NCBI RefSeq assembly: GCF_027853965.1 | Contig: NZ_JAQGLB010000030.1 | Span: 1-64,000 of the forward strand | Direction of reading: 5' to 3' | Source of the DNA: Saccharopolyspora indica | Lineage (GTDB): Bacteria > Actinomycetota > Actinomycetes > Mycobacteriales > Pseudonocardiaceae | Length of the DNA stretch: 64,000 nt | Part shown: positions 9,625-17,226 of the stretch, piece by piece | How the letters are laid out: the number at the start of each line of letters is the position of its first letter | Position numbering within the stretch: the stretch's first letter is position 1 | Made by a program: the position numbers and the translations under genes | Notes under the pieces: model-generated | Databases searched by the model: none | What the model was told of the DNA's origin: nothing | Seen by the model: the letters and a program-made list of their open reading frames with translations, nothing else

Positions 9625-9677
9625 CCGGTGAAGGGCACCTTTAGGCAACTTACTTGCTAAAAGGTGCCCTTCACCGG
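9625..9677. terminator. Hairpin repeat, family C: bidirectional terminator between convergent genes
   Basis: Perfect 18-bp arms CCGGTGAAGGGCACCTTT and their complement flank a 17-nt loop that can itself pair (AGGCAA with TTGCT). It sits 12 bp after the M1 peptidase and 44 bp before the menF stop, so it can stop transcripts from both sides. Related copies occur at 44046, 44123, 44230, 45682 and 56242. Confidence 0.8.
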
Positions 9678-9720
9678 GCCGTTCAGCACGCGCCGAGGGC
9701 GGGTTGCGGGCCGTCGGCGT

Positions 9721-11013
9721 TCAGTGCAGGCCTTCGAGGGCTTCGCGGACGGGGAGGAACTTCGCCTCGGCCTCCGCGACCTCCAGGTCCGGGTCGGAGT
9801 CGGGCACGATCCCGCATCCGGCGAACAACCGCAGCTTCCCGCCGCTGCGCCCGGTCTCACCGCCGGGCGCAGCGGCGTTCTCGACCTGGGCGCAGCGGAT
9901 CGCGACGCCGAGCTCGCCGTTGCCGCTGCCGTCCAGCCAGCCGACCGGCCCCGCGTAGCGGCCCCGGTCCATGCCCTCCAGCTCGCTGATCAGCCGGACC
10001 GCGTCCTCGGTGGGCGTGCCGCCGACCGCCGCCGTCGGGTGCACCGCGGCGGCCAGCCGCAGCAGCGTCGCCGCCCGGCCGTCGGCATCGCTGAGCTTGC
10101 CCTCGACGTTGGTGGCCAGGTGCAGCACGTTGCGCAGCCGGAGCACCTCCGGTTCGTCGGGCGCGACGAGATCGCTGCAGAACGGGCGCAGCCGCACGGC
10201 CAGGGATTCCGCCGCGTAGGCGTGCTCGTGGCGGTTCTTCTCGGAGGACAGCAGCTCCGCGGCGAGCTGCTCGGTGCTGTGGCCCTCGCGCGGCCAGATC
10301 GTGCCCGCCAGCACGCGGGAGCGGACCTCGTAGCCCGTCCGCTCCAGCAGCAGTTCCGGGGTCGCGCCGATGAGCCCGTCGACCGCGAAGGTCCAGCAGG
10401 AGGGGTAGCGGGCGGCCAGGTTGTGCAGCAGGAACCGCATGTCCAGCGGCTCCGAGGTGGTGGCCAGCAGGTCGTGCGCGAGGACGACCTTGGCCAGGCC
10501 GCCGGGCTCCTGCATCCGGCGGACGCCTTCGGCCACCGCCTGCCGGTAGCCGGTGGCGGAGAGCTGCCCGTCGCTGTAGGAGACGGTGCCGGGCGGGTGC
10601 ACCGGCTCGGGCTCGGCGGCCTCGGCCGCCCCGTCGCCGATCGTGGTGATCCAGCGCACCCCGTCGCGCTCCCCGACCACGACCTCCGGCACCACCAGCG
10701 CCGAGTGCCCCGGGTGGTCGGCGAAGGCCATGCTGGCGAAGGCCACCGGCCCGGAACCGGGCACGCCCACCGGATCGACTACCTCGGCCCGCTCGCACAG
10801 CTGCTGCCACCAGGCGTCGGCCTGCTCGAAGCGGTCGGGACCGGACACCTCCAGGCGGGCCGCGCAGCCCCAGCCGACCAGCCCGGCGCCGTCGCGGACC
10901 CAGCTCAGCGCCGAACCGCCGGGCAGCAGGTCCAGCAGCGGGCGGTCGTGTCGGGGGTCACCTGGTTCGAGCCGGCGGGTTCGCGCCACCAGCGGCCGGG
11001 ATGTAGTCGCCAC
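9721..11013 (-). CDS. menF: Isochorismate synthase (MenF/EntC family)
   Basis: Converts chorismate to isochorismate, the substrate of MenD. The 430-residue protein carries the chorismate-binding domain in its C-terminal half, with TPELLLERTGYEVRS, LAGTIWPREGHSTEQ, HPTAAVGGTPTEDA and a C-terminal FAGCGIVPDSDPDLE. The start is the GTG at 11013, because the upstream frame is made of repeat family A sequence; a TACCCT hexamer 6 nt before it predicts a leaderless mRNA. The men context favours a menaquinone role. A siderophore or salicylate role (EntC/MbtI-like) cannot be excluded from sequence alone, but no siderophore gene is nearby. Confidence 0.9.
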   Translation of the reverse strand: MATTSRPLVARTRRLEPGDPRHDRPLLDLLPGGSALSWVRDGAGLVGWGCAARLEVSGPDRFEQADAWWQQLCERAEVVDPVGVPGSGPVAFASMAFADHPGHSALVVPEVVVGERDGVRWITTIGDGAAEAAEPEPVHPPGTVSYSDGQLSATGYRQAVAEGVRRMQEPGGLAKVVLAHDLLATTSEPLDMRFLLHNLAARYPSCWTFAVDGLIGATPELLLERTGYEVRSRVLAGTIWPREGHSTEQLAAELLSSEKNRHEHAYAAESLAVRLRPFCSDLVAPDEPEVLRLRNVLHLATNVEGKLSDADGRAATLLRLAAAVHPTAAVGGTPTEDAVRLISELEGMDRGRYAGPVGWLDGSGNGELGVAIRCAQVENAAAPGGETGRSGGKLRLFAGCGIVPDSDPDLEVAEAEAKFLPVREALEGLH

Positions 11014-11057
11014 TCCTGGAGGGTATGCGGCGGGCCCGAAGAGTCTGTCGGCGAATG

Positions 11058-11242
11058 CCGTCCGCGCCTTAAGCGGCGTCAGCCGCTTGGAGCAGGCACG
11101 CAGCTCGCACCGCCGCGGGTTCTGAGTGTTTTCCTGGCGAGGACGGCTCCTCCGCCGTGCATTGGACATACATCAGGAGAGGGCACCCGCAGTCCAGGGA
11201 AGCAGTCAGGTTCCGCCACCCGCACCGCCACGCAAAACAACC
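11058..11242 (-). repeat. Long copy of dispersed repeat family A, with nested inverted-repeat element
   Basis: About 185 bp that matches 16072-16259 in opposite orientation at most positions. Nested at 11123-11207 is an 85-bp segment bounded by near-perfect inverted repeats (TGAGTGTTTTCCTGG against its partner ending in AGTCA). The outer part ends in the hairpin AAGCGG-CGTCAG-CCGCTT. It lies between divergent menF and the DUF3592-like gene. Confidence 0.85.
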
Positions 11243-11308
11243 ACCAGCGGGCTCCAAGTGGTGGCCGACACCGAAGTAGTGCGGGTGGGGCGCTTACAAT
11301 CGGTCACC

Positions 11309-11806
11309 GTGGCGAGCGACGCGGTGGTGCCGAACGCGGCCGACTCGGTGACCGGATCCAGCACGGAAGGTGACCGGCCGGTGGCGCGACCGGTGCGTCG
11401 CAAGGGCTGGCGGCGGGCCGCCCGCGGTGTTCTGGTGCTGGGCGTGCTGATGACCGCGATGGGTCTGTCGATCATCATCGCCTGCTTCATCAACGACCGG
11501 ACCATCGAGGAGTCCAGGGGCGAGGCTGTCGCGGAGGTGGTCGACACCTCGCTGTTCCGGACCGCGGTGCGCTTCAACACCGACGAGGGCCGCGTCTACA
11601 TCCCGGCGAACGGCGTCCTCTACCCGACCGACCTGCAGACCGGCCAGCTGGTGCGGGTGGAGTTCGACTCCCGCAACCCGGACCTGGTCCGCGTGGCGGG
11701 CCGCAACGCGACGCTGTCGTTCCTCCCGGTGGGCAGCATGCTCGCGGTGCTCTGGGCGATCCTGCTGCCCCTGTACTGGCTCTTCCGCCGCAACGCGACG
11801 CGCTGA
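11309..11806 (+). CDS. DUF3592-like membrane protein
   Basis: A 165-residue protein with two membrane segments (about residues 40-58 and 136-155) enclosing an extracytoplasmic beta-rich loop of roughly 75 residues, and a short basic tail. This layout is typical of DUF3592 proteins. M. tuberculosis carries a similar small membrane protein between menD and the mgtA mannosyltransferase, and the order here is comparable. The GTG at 11309 is chosen because a near-consensus -10 (TACAAT, 11295-11300) ends 8 nt before it, implying a leaderless mRNA; the frame upstream runs into repeat family A. The function is unknown. Confidence 0.75.
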   Translation: MASDAVVPNAADSVTGSSTEGDRPVARPVRRKGWRRAARGVLVLGVLMTAMGLSIIIACFINDRTIEESRGEAVAEVVDTSLFRTAVRFNTDEGRVYIPANGVLYPTDLQTGQLVRVEFDSRNPDLVRVAGRNATLSFLPVGSMLAVLWAILLPLYWLFRRNATR

Positions 11807-11823
11807 CATCGGATTTTCCAGGC

Positions 11824-11888
11824 TCGTTCTGCGTGGCGGTGCGAGCTGCGAGGGCGGGCTAAGCGGCTTCGCCGCTTGAAAGAACGAG
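11824..11888 (+). repeat. Minimal copy of dispersed repeat family A
   Basis: A 65-bp derivative that keeps the two ends of the long copies: CTGCGTGGCGGTGCGAG at the left and a hairpin AAGCGG-CTTCG-CCGCTT at the right. Nearly all the interior is missing. It lies 17 bp past the DUF3592-like gene. Confidence 0.65.
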
Positions 11889-12038
11889 GCCGAGGTCTTG
11901 GGCCAGGTCCGATGCGGCCGCTGCGCGGGGTTCCCCGAGCGGGGCGGGTGGTGTGACACTGGACTGGCCCGTCGACATCCCGCCGGAGGGCCGATGCGGT
12001 CGCTGCGCCGGGAGTCGGTCCCGGCTTGCGAGGTCGCC

Positions 12039-12911
12039 ATGATGAACGTCAGGGAAACGCGAGCGGGCGCAGCGGATGTGCAGCAGTGGGTGCTCGGCGC
12101 ACCATCCATGTCCACTGTGGATCGATCGGTGCCCGGAGGAGTGCTCGCCCGGGAACTCTCCCAGTACTGCGCGATGTTGGGCGACGACGCGCTGGTCCTC
12201 GCGCACCGCTTGACCGAGTGGGGAGTGCGCGCGCTGGAGCTGGAGGAGTCCGCGGCGCTCGGCCGGATCGCGCTGGATCTCGTGGACCAGGCGCGAACCC
12301 TGCTGCACCGCGCCGGTGAGGTCGAGGGCGCGGGGCGGGACGAGGACCGCCTGGCCTACGCGCGGCAGGCCGCGGACTTCCGCAACGTGCGGCTCGTCGA
12401 GATCGACTGCGGACCGGGGCCGGGCGGTGATTTTCCCACCACCGCTGCCCGGTTGCTGCTGTTCGCGGCGTGGCGGCACGCGGTCTTCGAGCGGCTGGTG
12501 AGCAGCCGCGACGCGGTGCTGGCCGACCTGGCGGCGAACTCGCTGAACCGGCTCGCCCGGCACCGGGACCACGCGGCGCAGTGGGTGATCCGGTTCGGCG
12601 ACGGCGGCGCGGATCCAGCCCGGCGGATGGCGGCCGGGTTCCAGCGGATCTGGCCGCTGACCGCCGAGCTGTTCGTCCCGCACCCGGTGGAGGTCCGGAT
12701 GGACGACCTCGGCTGCGGCGTCGACCCGGCGCGGGTGCGCGACGAGGTGCGCGGCGTGCTCGACGAGGTCAGCTCGGTGGCCCGCCTCCGGCTCCCCGAG
12801 CCGCCCGACTTCGGCGCGTTCGCCCGCCCCGGCGGCCGCGACGGCGCGCACACCGGCGACTTCGAGTTCCTCATCGCCGACCTCCAGTACCTCGCCCGCT
12901 CCGGCGGCTGA
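12039..12911 (+). CDS. PaaC-like ferritin-fold protein, orphan
   Basis: The 290-residue product resembles PaaC, the structural subunit of the phenylacetyl-CoA 1,2-epoxidase. Matching blocks are LGDDALVLAHRLTEWG, ALGRIALDLVDQARTLLHRA, GRDEDRLAYARQAADFRNV and AQWVIRFGDGG, followed by a segment resembling PaaC WPYTGELF. In PaaABCDE, PaaC forms a scaffold with the catalytic subunit PaaA. No paaA, paaB, paaD or paaE is present here, so the partner must lie elsewhere or the role has changed. The ATG at 12039 has GAGG 5 nt upstream; an ATG at 12108 is an alternative. Family B repeat follows the stop by 47 bp. Confidence 0.75.
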   Translation: MMNVRETRAGAADVQQWVLGAPSMSTVDRSVPGGVLARELSQYCAMLGDDALVLAHRLTEWGVRALELEESAALGRIALDLVDQARTLLHRAGEVEGAGRDEDRLAYARQAADFRNVRLVEIDCGPGPGGDFPTTAARLLLFAAWRHAVFERLVSSRDAVLADLAANSLNRLARHRDHAAQWVIRFGDGGADPARRMAAGFQRIWPLTAELFVPHPVEVRMDDLGCGVDPARVRDEVRGVLDEVSSVARLRLPEPPDFGAFARPGGRDGAHTGDFEFLIADLQYLARSGG

Positions 12912-13245
12912 CCCGGCCGATTGCCCCTTGTCGGCGCTGTTTCCGCTGGTGGTGACCCGTGAGCGTTTTGTGGTGCTATAGCCCCCCAAAGCACTCACGG
13001 GCCTTCACCAGCGGTGACGGAGCCAGTGCGCGAAATTGCCCGCTTCCGCCCCGGTGCGCGGCTACGCAGAGCGGGTGGGCGGCGAGATTGAGTACTTTTC
13101 CCCAAGAAGTCCGGGCGGGATCGGAGCAGAGTGATCGGGAGGCGCCCGGGAACTCCGGCCCGGCACACGACGTCGAACCCGGCGATCGCGGGCGCGGACA
13201 CCGGTTTCGACGGCTGCTCGCGGCCGAGTGGAAGGACGACCCGAC
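12912..13245. other. 334-bp intergenic region
   Basis: Apart from the palindrome at 12959-12998 I see no gene. No ribosome binding site with a plausible coding frame was found on either strand. The right part presumably holds the promoter of the next gene, but no convincing -35/-10 pair was recognised. Confidence 0.5.
12959..12998. repeat. 40-bp palindromic repeat, family B, copy 2 (inverted)
   Basis: Arms GTGAGCGTTTTG and CAAAGCACTCAC surround a centre with GGTGCTATAGCCCC. Its reverse complement matches copy 1 (2467-2506) at 35 of 40 positions. It lies just 3' of the PaaC-like gene, so a terminator role is possible. Confidence 0.75.
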
Positions 13246-13818
13246 GTGGACGGATTCTGGTTGCAGGTGCTGATCGCACTGGTCGCGGGCGGGTGCGGGG
13301 CCGGAGTGGTGCTGGTGGCCCGCGCCAGGAGAGCGCGGCCCGAACCCGCCGCGCTGCCCGGGCCCGCCGCGGTGCCGCCCGTTCCGGCGCAGCCGCCGGA
13401 CCGCTGGTTGCACGACGTCCGCCGGTGCGAGCAGGCCGTGCACCGGGCCGCGCGGGCGGTGGACGCGGTCTCCTCCACCCGGGCCCGGCAGAACCTGCAA
13501 GCGGTGGTGCGCCGCATGGACGCCGAGCTGCCGAACGTCCGCGCGCTCGCCGAGCTGGGGCGCGGGCTGACGAGCGCCGATGCCGCGGTGCTGAGCCGGG
13601 TGCGGGGTCAGCTGGAGGATGCGGTGGTGCGCTTCGGCATGGTCACCGACCACGTCCTGGAAGCGGTCGTCGAGCTGGTCGCCGACCCGGACCTGTCCCG
13701 GGTCCACCAGCAAGTCGTGGTCCTCCGCGAGCAATTCCCGCTGCTGCGCCCGATGTCGGCGGTCTTCGGCCCGAAACCGGGCTCGGCCCCGGCCCGCGCG
13801 CTGCTCCCCGCAGCCTGA
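13246..13818 (+). CDS. Hypothetical single-pass membrane protein
   Basis: No family recognised. The 190-residue product has one N-terminal membrane helix (about residues 4-26), a short Arg/Pro/Ala-rich linker, then a mostly helical, charged domain (about 55-175) that probably lies in the cytoplasm. The GTG at 13246 is chosen because AAGGA lies 9 nt upstream and the membrane helix starts just after it; a GTG at 13228 is in frame but has no ribosome binding site. It is convergent with the inositol-monophosphatase-family gene, 48 bp apart. Codon usage is like that of its neighbours, so it is probably a real gene. Confidence 0.65.
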   Translation: MDGFWLQVLIALVAGGCGAGVVLVARARRARPEPAALPGPAAVPPVPAQPPDRWLHDVRRCEQAVHRAARAVDAVSSTRARQNLQAVVRRMDAELPNVRALAELGRGLTSADAAVLSRVRGQLEDAVVRFGMVTDHVLEAVVELVADPDLSRVHQQVVVLREQFPLLRPMSAVFGPKPGSAPARALLPAA

Positions 13819-13866
13819 CGCCCGAGGCGTCGAACCTCCGCGATTCCAAGGGAAAACGCTCGCCGG

Positions 13867-14727
13867 TCAGCTCCGCGCGAAGGCCTGGTACCACCAGTCG
13901 TGCACGTCGGCGGCGACGCCGGGAGCCGCCACCAGCAGCCCGTCCAGCGGCAGCGCGTTCGGCTCACCGCGACGGTCCAGGACGGTCGCCCCCGCTTCGG
14001 TCGCCAGCGCGAGCGCCCCGGCGACGTCCCACTCCTGGTAGGAGTCCAGCACCGCGGCCACCGCGTGACCGAGCGCGACCTGCGTGATCGCCAGCGCCGG
14101 AGAGCCCAGCAAGCGGACGCCGACCTGCGCGCTGGTGGCGTTGGTGATGAACCGGTCCATGCCCCGCCACGGGCCGGTCCTGGTCAGCTCGGTGCACACG
14201 ATCCCGCCGCGGGTCTCGCGCTGTTCGCTCAACCGCACCGGATTCCCGTTCGCCCGCATGCCGCGGCCGCGGGCGGCGGCGTAGATCTGCGTGCGGTAGG
14301 GATCGGCGACCACCCCGACCACCGGGCCGTGCTCGTCGAGCATGGCCAGGCTGTAGGTGCACCAGGGCAGCCCGGCGACGTAGTTGGCGGTGCCGTCGAC
14401 CGGATCGACGGACCAGCGGAACTTGGCCGTCCCCGCGCGGGCCGCCCAGTGCTCGGCGACGGTGGTCGGCGCCGCGTCGAACTCCTCGCCGAACACCGGG
14501 ATCCCGGGGAACTCGTCGGCCAGGATCCGCCGGGTGTGCCGTTCCAGGGTGCGGCCGGTGTCGGTGACCCAGTCGAACGGGGACTCGGTCGGGGCGGGCT
14601 GGGCCCCGCGCCCCGCGGTCGCGATGATCACGTCCGCGGCGTCGTTGGCGAGTCGACCGGCGACTTCGAACGCTCGCGAGACCAGCGCCGGATCGCTCTG
14701 CGCCGGCGGGGTAGGCAGGACCGTCAT
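13867..14727 (-). CDS. Inositol monophosphatase family protein
   Basis: A Mg2+-dependent phosphatase of 286 residues. The family metal-binding set is complete: GEE (residues 80-82), DPVDGT (108-113) and the C-terminal WDVAGA. Substrate cannot be set from sequence; inositol-1-phosphate, histidinol-phosphate and nucleotide phosphates such as PAP are used by relatives. The ATG at 14727 is chosen; the longer frame to 14766 has no ribosome binding site and the family starts about here. It is divergent from the glycosyltransferase. Inositol phosphate dephosphorylation would fit phosphatidylinositol mannoside synthesis next door, but that is inference. Confidence 0.88.
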   Translation of the reverse strand: MTVLPTPPAQSDPALVSRAFEVAGRLANDAADVIIATAGRGAQPAPTESPFDWVTDTGRTLERHTRRILADEFPGIPVFGEEFDAAPTTVAEHWAARAGTAKFRWSVDPVDGTANYVAGLPWCTYSLAMLDEHGPVVGVVADPYRTQIYAAARGRGMRANGNPVRLSEQRETRGGIVCTELTRTGPWRGMDRFITNATSAQVGVRLLGSPALAITQVALGHAVAAVLDSYQEWDVAGALALATEAGATVLDRRGEPNALPLDGLLVAAPGVAADVHDWWYQAFARS

Positions 14728-14824
14728 GCCGCCCCAGGTTCCGTGCGGTGGGTGACCGGCGCGCAACGCTCAGGTGACAGCTGGTGGAGAGGCAGATCAC
14801 GATTGCGCGCTGCAACCGTCCCTT

Positions 14825-14846
14825 CTGGGAAGACCGGTTTTCCCAG
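14825..14846. promoter_or_regulatory. 22-bp palindrome, candidate operator
   Basis: CTGGGAAGACCGGTTTTCCCAG pairs at 10 of 11 positions about the centre ACCGGT. It lies in the divergent gap between the phosphatase (start 14727) and the glycosyltransferase (start 14930), 84 bp before the latter. The cognate regulator is unknown. Confidence 0.4.
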
Positions 14847-14929
14847 TCGCGGGAAACGACTTCTTCGGTTGCCGTTGGCGGTGCCGTCACGTTGCGGTCG
14901 ACTGCTCGCCGATCCGGAGCGCGACCGTG

Positions 14930-16060
14930 ATGCGCGTGCGCATAGCGATCGTGACCGAGAGCTTCCTGCCGCAGATCAACGGGGTGACGAATTCGGTGCT
15001 GCGAGTGCTGGAGCACTTGCGGCGCCGGGGAGATTCGGCGCTCGTCATCGCGCCCGGTGCCGGCCCGGACGAGTACGCGGGGTTCCCGGTGATCCGGCTG
15101 CCCGCGGTGGATCTGCCGGTGGTGTCGTCGTTGCCGATCGGTTTTCCGACGCGGCGGTTGCTGCGCGGCTTGCAGGGCTTCCAACCGGACGTCGTGCACC
15201 TGGCGTCGCCGTTCGTCGTGGGAGCGCGGGGTTTGGCAGCCGCACGGCGGCTGGGCGTGCCGACGGTCGCGGTGTACCAGACCGATGTCGCGGGTTTCGC
15301 CGCGTCCTACGGGTTGGGGCTGACCGCGCGGGCGGCGTGGCGGTGGATCCGGCGCTTGCACGGCGCGGCCGACCGGACGCTGGCGCCCTCGACCTGGGCG
15401 GTGGAAACCCTGGAGCAGCACGGGATTCCACGCGTGCACCGGTGGGGGCGGGGCGTGGACACGGCGCGCTTCTCGCCGCAGCAGCGGGATTCGGGCTGGC
15501 GACGCGAGTTGGCCGCGGACGGGGAGCTGCTGGTCGGCTACGTCGGCAGGCTGGCCCCGGAGAAGCGCATCGAGCGGCTGGCGGCGCTGGGCGGGATGCC
15601 GGGCGTGCGGGTGGTCGTGGTGGGCGATGGTCCGGACCGCGAGCGGCTGGCCGATGCGGTGCCGAACGCGGTGTTCCTCGGCCAGCGCACCGGGGACGAG
15701 CTGGCCCGCATCTACGCCAGCCTCGACGTGTTCGTGCACACCGGACCGCACGAGACGTTCTGCCAAGCGGTCCAGGAGGCGATGGCCTCGGGCGTCCCGG
15801 TGGTGGCCCCGGACGCGGGCGGCCCGCGCGATCTGGTCGACCACGGCCGCACCGGCTACCTGCTGCCCGCCCACGACGCCGACGTCCACGCGGAGGCGCT
15901 GCGCGCCGCGGTCGAGTCCCTGCGCGATGCCGACCTGCGCAGGAGGTTCGGCGCGGCCGCGCGCGAGGCGGTCGCTGGGCGGACGTGGCCAGCGCTGTGC
16001 CAGCAGCTGATCGGCCACTACGACGCAGTCGCCGCAGGGGCGCAACCAATGGCCGCGTAA
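14930..16060 (+). CDS. mgtA: GT4 glycosyltransferase, probable alpha-mannosyltransferase MgtA
   Basis: A 376-residue GT-B fold enzyme. The N-terminal domain opens with [20 protein letters not shown], typical of the mannosyltransferase branch that builds lipomannan/lipoarabinomannan or phosphatidylinositol mannosides. The C-terminal nucleotide-sugar domain has [20 protein letters not shown] and the E-x7-E motif in [16 protein letters not shown]-mannose donor and a lipid acceptor are inferred from family and from its position next to menG, as in M. tuberculosis mgtA. The ATG at 14930 is taken; the GTG at 14927, better spaced from GGAG, is equally plausible. Repeat family A separates it from menG. 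Confidence 0.85.
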   Translation: MRVRIAIVTESFLPQINGVTNSVLRVLEHLRRRGDSALVIAPGAGPDEYAGFPVIRLPAVDLPVVSSLPIGFPTRRLLRGLQGFQPDVVHLASPFVVGARGLAAARRLGVPTVAVYQTDVAGFAASYGLGLTARAAWRWIRRLHGAADRTLAPSTWAVETLEQHGIPRVHRWGRGVDTARFSPQQRDSGWRRELAADGELLVGYVGRLAPEKRIERLAALGGMPGVRVVVVGDGPDRERLADAVPNAVFLGQRTGDELARIYASLDVFVHTGPHETFCQAVQEAMASGVPVVAPDAGGPRDLVDHGRTGYLLPAHDADVHAEALRAAVESLRDADLRRRFGAAAREAVAGRTWPALCQQLIGHYDAVAAGAQPMAA

Positions 16061-16071
16061 TGCTTGTTCGT

Positions 16072-16259
16072 GGTTGTTTTGCGTGGCGGTGCGGGTGGCG
16101 GAACCTGAGTGCTTCCCTGGACTGCGGGTGCCCCTCCTGATGTATGTCCGGATACACGGCGGAGGGGCCGTCCTCGCCAGGAAAGCACTCAGAACCCGCG
16201 GCGGTGCGAGCTGCGTGCGTACTCCAAGCGGCTGCCGCCGCTTGTAAGGCGCGGACGGC
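16072..16259 (+). repeat. Long copy of dispersed repeat family A, with nested inverted-repeat element
   Basis: About 188 bp matching 11058-11242 in inverted orientation. Nested at 16106-16191 is an 86-bp element with near-perfect 16-bp ends (CTGAGTGCTTCCCTGG against CCAGGAAAGCACTCAG, one mismatch), flanked on both sides by GAACC. The outer unit ends in AAGCGG-CTGC-CGCCGCTT. No coding capacity is evident. Confidence 0.85.
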
Positions 16260-16312
16260 TACGCCGACGGCCACCTGACGCTGGTGGCGGGCTCGCCACG
16301 TACGCTGCGGGT

Positions 16313-17002
16313 GTGTCTCGGGCAGGTTTGGACAAGGACCCTCGCGAAGTCGCCGCGATGTTCGACGGTGTCGCGCGCCGGTACGACCTGACCAACACCG
16401 TGCTGTCCTTCGGCCAGGACCGCCGGTGGCGGGAGGTCACCAGGCGGGCGCTGTCGCCGAAGCGCGACGAGCGCGTGCTCGACCTGGCGGCGGGCAGCGG
16501 TGTGTCGACCGAGGAGTTCTCCCGGTCCGGCGCCTGGTGCGTGGCCGCGGACTTCTCGCTGGGCATGCTCTCGGTCGGGCGGCACCGCGGCGTGCCGATG
16601 GTCGCCGCGGACGCACTGCGGCTGCCCTTCGCCGACGAGTCCTTCGACGCGGTGACGATCTCCTTCGGCCTGCGCAACCTCGTGGACACCGCGGCCGGGC
16701 TGCGGGAGATGCAGCGCGTGGTGCGGCCGGGCGGCCGGCTGGTGGTGTGCGAGTTCTCCACGCCTACCTGGCAGCCGTTCCGCACGATCTACCTGAACTA
16801 CCTGATGCGCGCGCTGCCGCCGATCGCCCGCGCGGTCTCGTCGAACCCGGACGCCTACGTCTACCTGGCGGAGTCGATCCGCGAGTGGCCGGACCAGCGC
16901 GCCCTGGCGGAGCTGATCGCCGAGTCCGGCTGGACGGACGTCGCCTGGCGGAACCTGACCAGCGGCGTCGTGGCGATCCACCGCGCGGTCAAGCCCTCCT
17001 GA
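16313..17002 (+). CDS. menG: Demethylmenaquinone methyltransferase MenG
   Basis: Last step of menaquinone synthesis: SAM-dependent C-methylation of demethylmenaquinone. The 229-residue class I methyltransferase has [20 protein letters not shown] near the N-terminus, the SAM motif [12 protein letters not shown], the acidic motif II region [10 protein letters not shown], and FGLRNLVD, all UbiE/MenG hallmarks. The start is a GTG at 16313; a TACGCT hexamer (16301-16306) ends 6 nt before it, so the message is probably leaderless. Repeat family A lies immediately upstream. The gene is sometimes called menH or ubiE. Confidence 0.94.
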   Translation: MSRAGLDKDPREVAAMFDGVARRYDLTNTVLSFGQDRRWREVTRRALSPKRDERVLDLAAGSGVSTEEFSRSGAWCVAADFSLGMLSVGRHRGVPMVAADALRLPFADESFDAVTISFGLRNLVDTAAGLREMQRVVRPGGRLVVCEFSTPTWQPFRTIYLNYLMRALPPIARAVSSNPDAYVYLAESIREWPDQRALAELIAESGWTDVAWRNLTSGVVAIHRAVKPS

Positions 17003-17022
17003 GCCGTCGGACGCGCCGGAAC

Positions 17023-17056
17023 TTCAAGGGAAATCGGGTCCGCGATTTCCCTTGAA
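17023..17056. terminator. Hairpin repeat, family D (17-kb site, first hairpin)
   Basis: Perfect 13-bp arms TTCAAGGGAAATC and GATTTCCCTTGAA enclose 8 nt. It lies 21 bp after menG, between convergent genes. Confidence 0.7.
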
Positions 17057-17082
17057 ATCGCGTGATCACCCGACGCGCCCCC

Positions 17083-17105
17083 GGTGCGTCGGTGCCTGAC
17101 GCACC
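17083..17105. repeat. Small hairpin within the family D cluster
   Basis: Arms GGTGCGTC and GACGCACC with a 7-nt loop. A longer version of the same hairpin occurs beside the family D hairpin at 45777-45810, so the two hairpins travel as a unit. Confidence 0.6.
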
Positions 17106-17115
17106 GACGGTCCGT

Positions 17116-17159
17116 GCGATTTCAATGGAATTTCGACGTCTGATTTCCATTGAAATCGC
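17116..17159. terminator. Hairpin repeat, family D (17-kb site, second hairpin)
   Basis: Perfect arms GCGATTTCAATGGAA and TTCCATTGAAATCGC enclose 14 nt. It closely resembles 45718-45761. It lies 68 bp before the LysR gene stop and probably terminates that leftward transcript. Confidence 0.75.
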
Positions 17160-17226
17160 GTGGCGTCGTCCGCAGCGCGACGGGACTGTGCGCGTCTCGC
17201 GGTGCGGGGACCGGCGCGTCGGCCGG

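Noticed and set aside
9721-11013. Isochorismate synthase considered as a siderophore or salicylate gene
   Set aside because: No siderophore biosynthesis or uptake gene is nearby, while men genes surround it.
11014-11169. N-terminal extension of menF up to position 11169
   Set aside because: The added segment largely translates repeat family A and is not homologous to isochorismate synthases.
13842-13866. GATTCCAAGGGAAAACG between the convergent genes at 13.8 kb considered as another family D hairpin
   Set aside because: Only one arm resembles the family; no complementary arm is present in the 48-bp gap.
11058-16259. Inverted family A copies considered as the ends of a composite transposon
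   Set aside because: No transposase or recombinase lies between or near them, the enclosed genes look chromosomal, and shorter copies occur elsewhere in the window.
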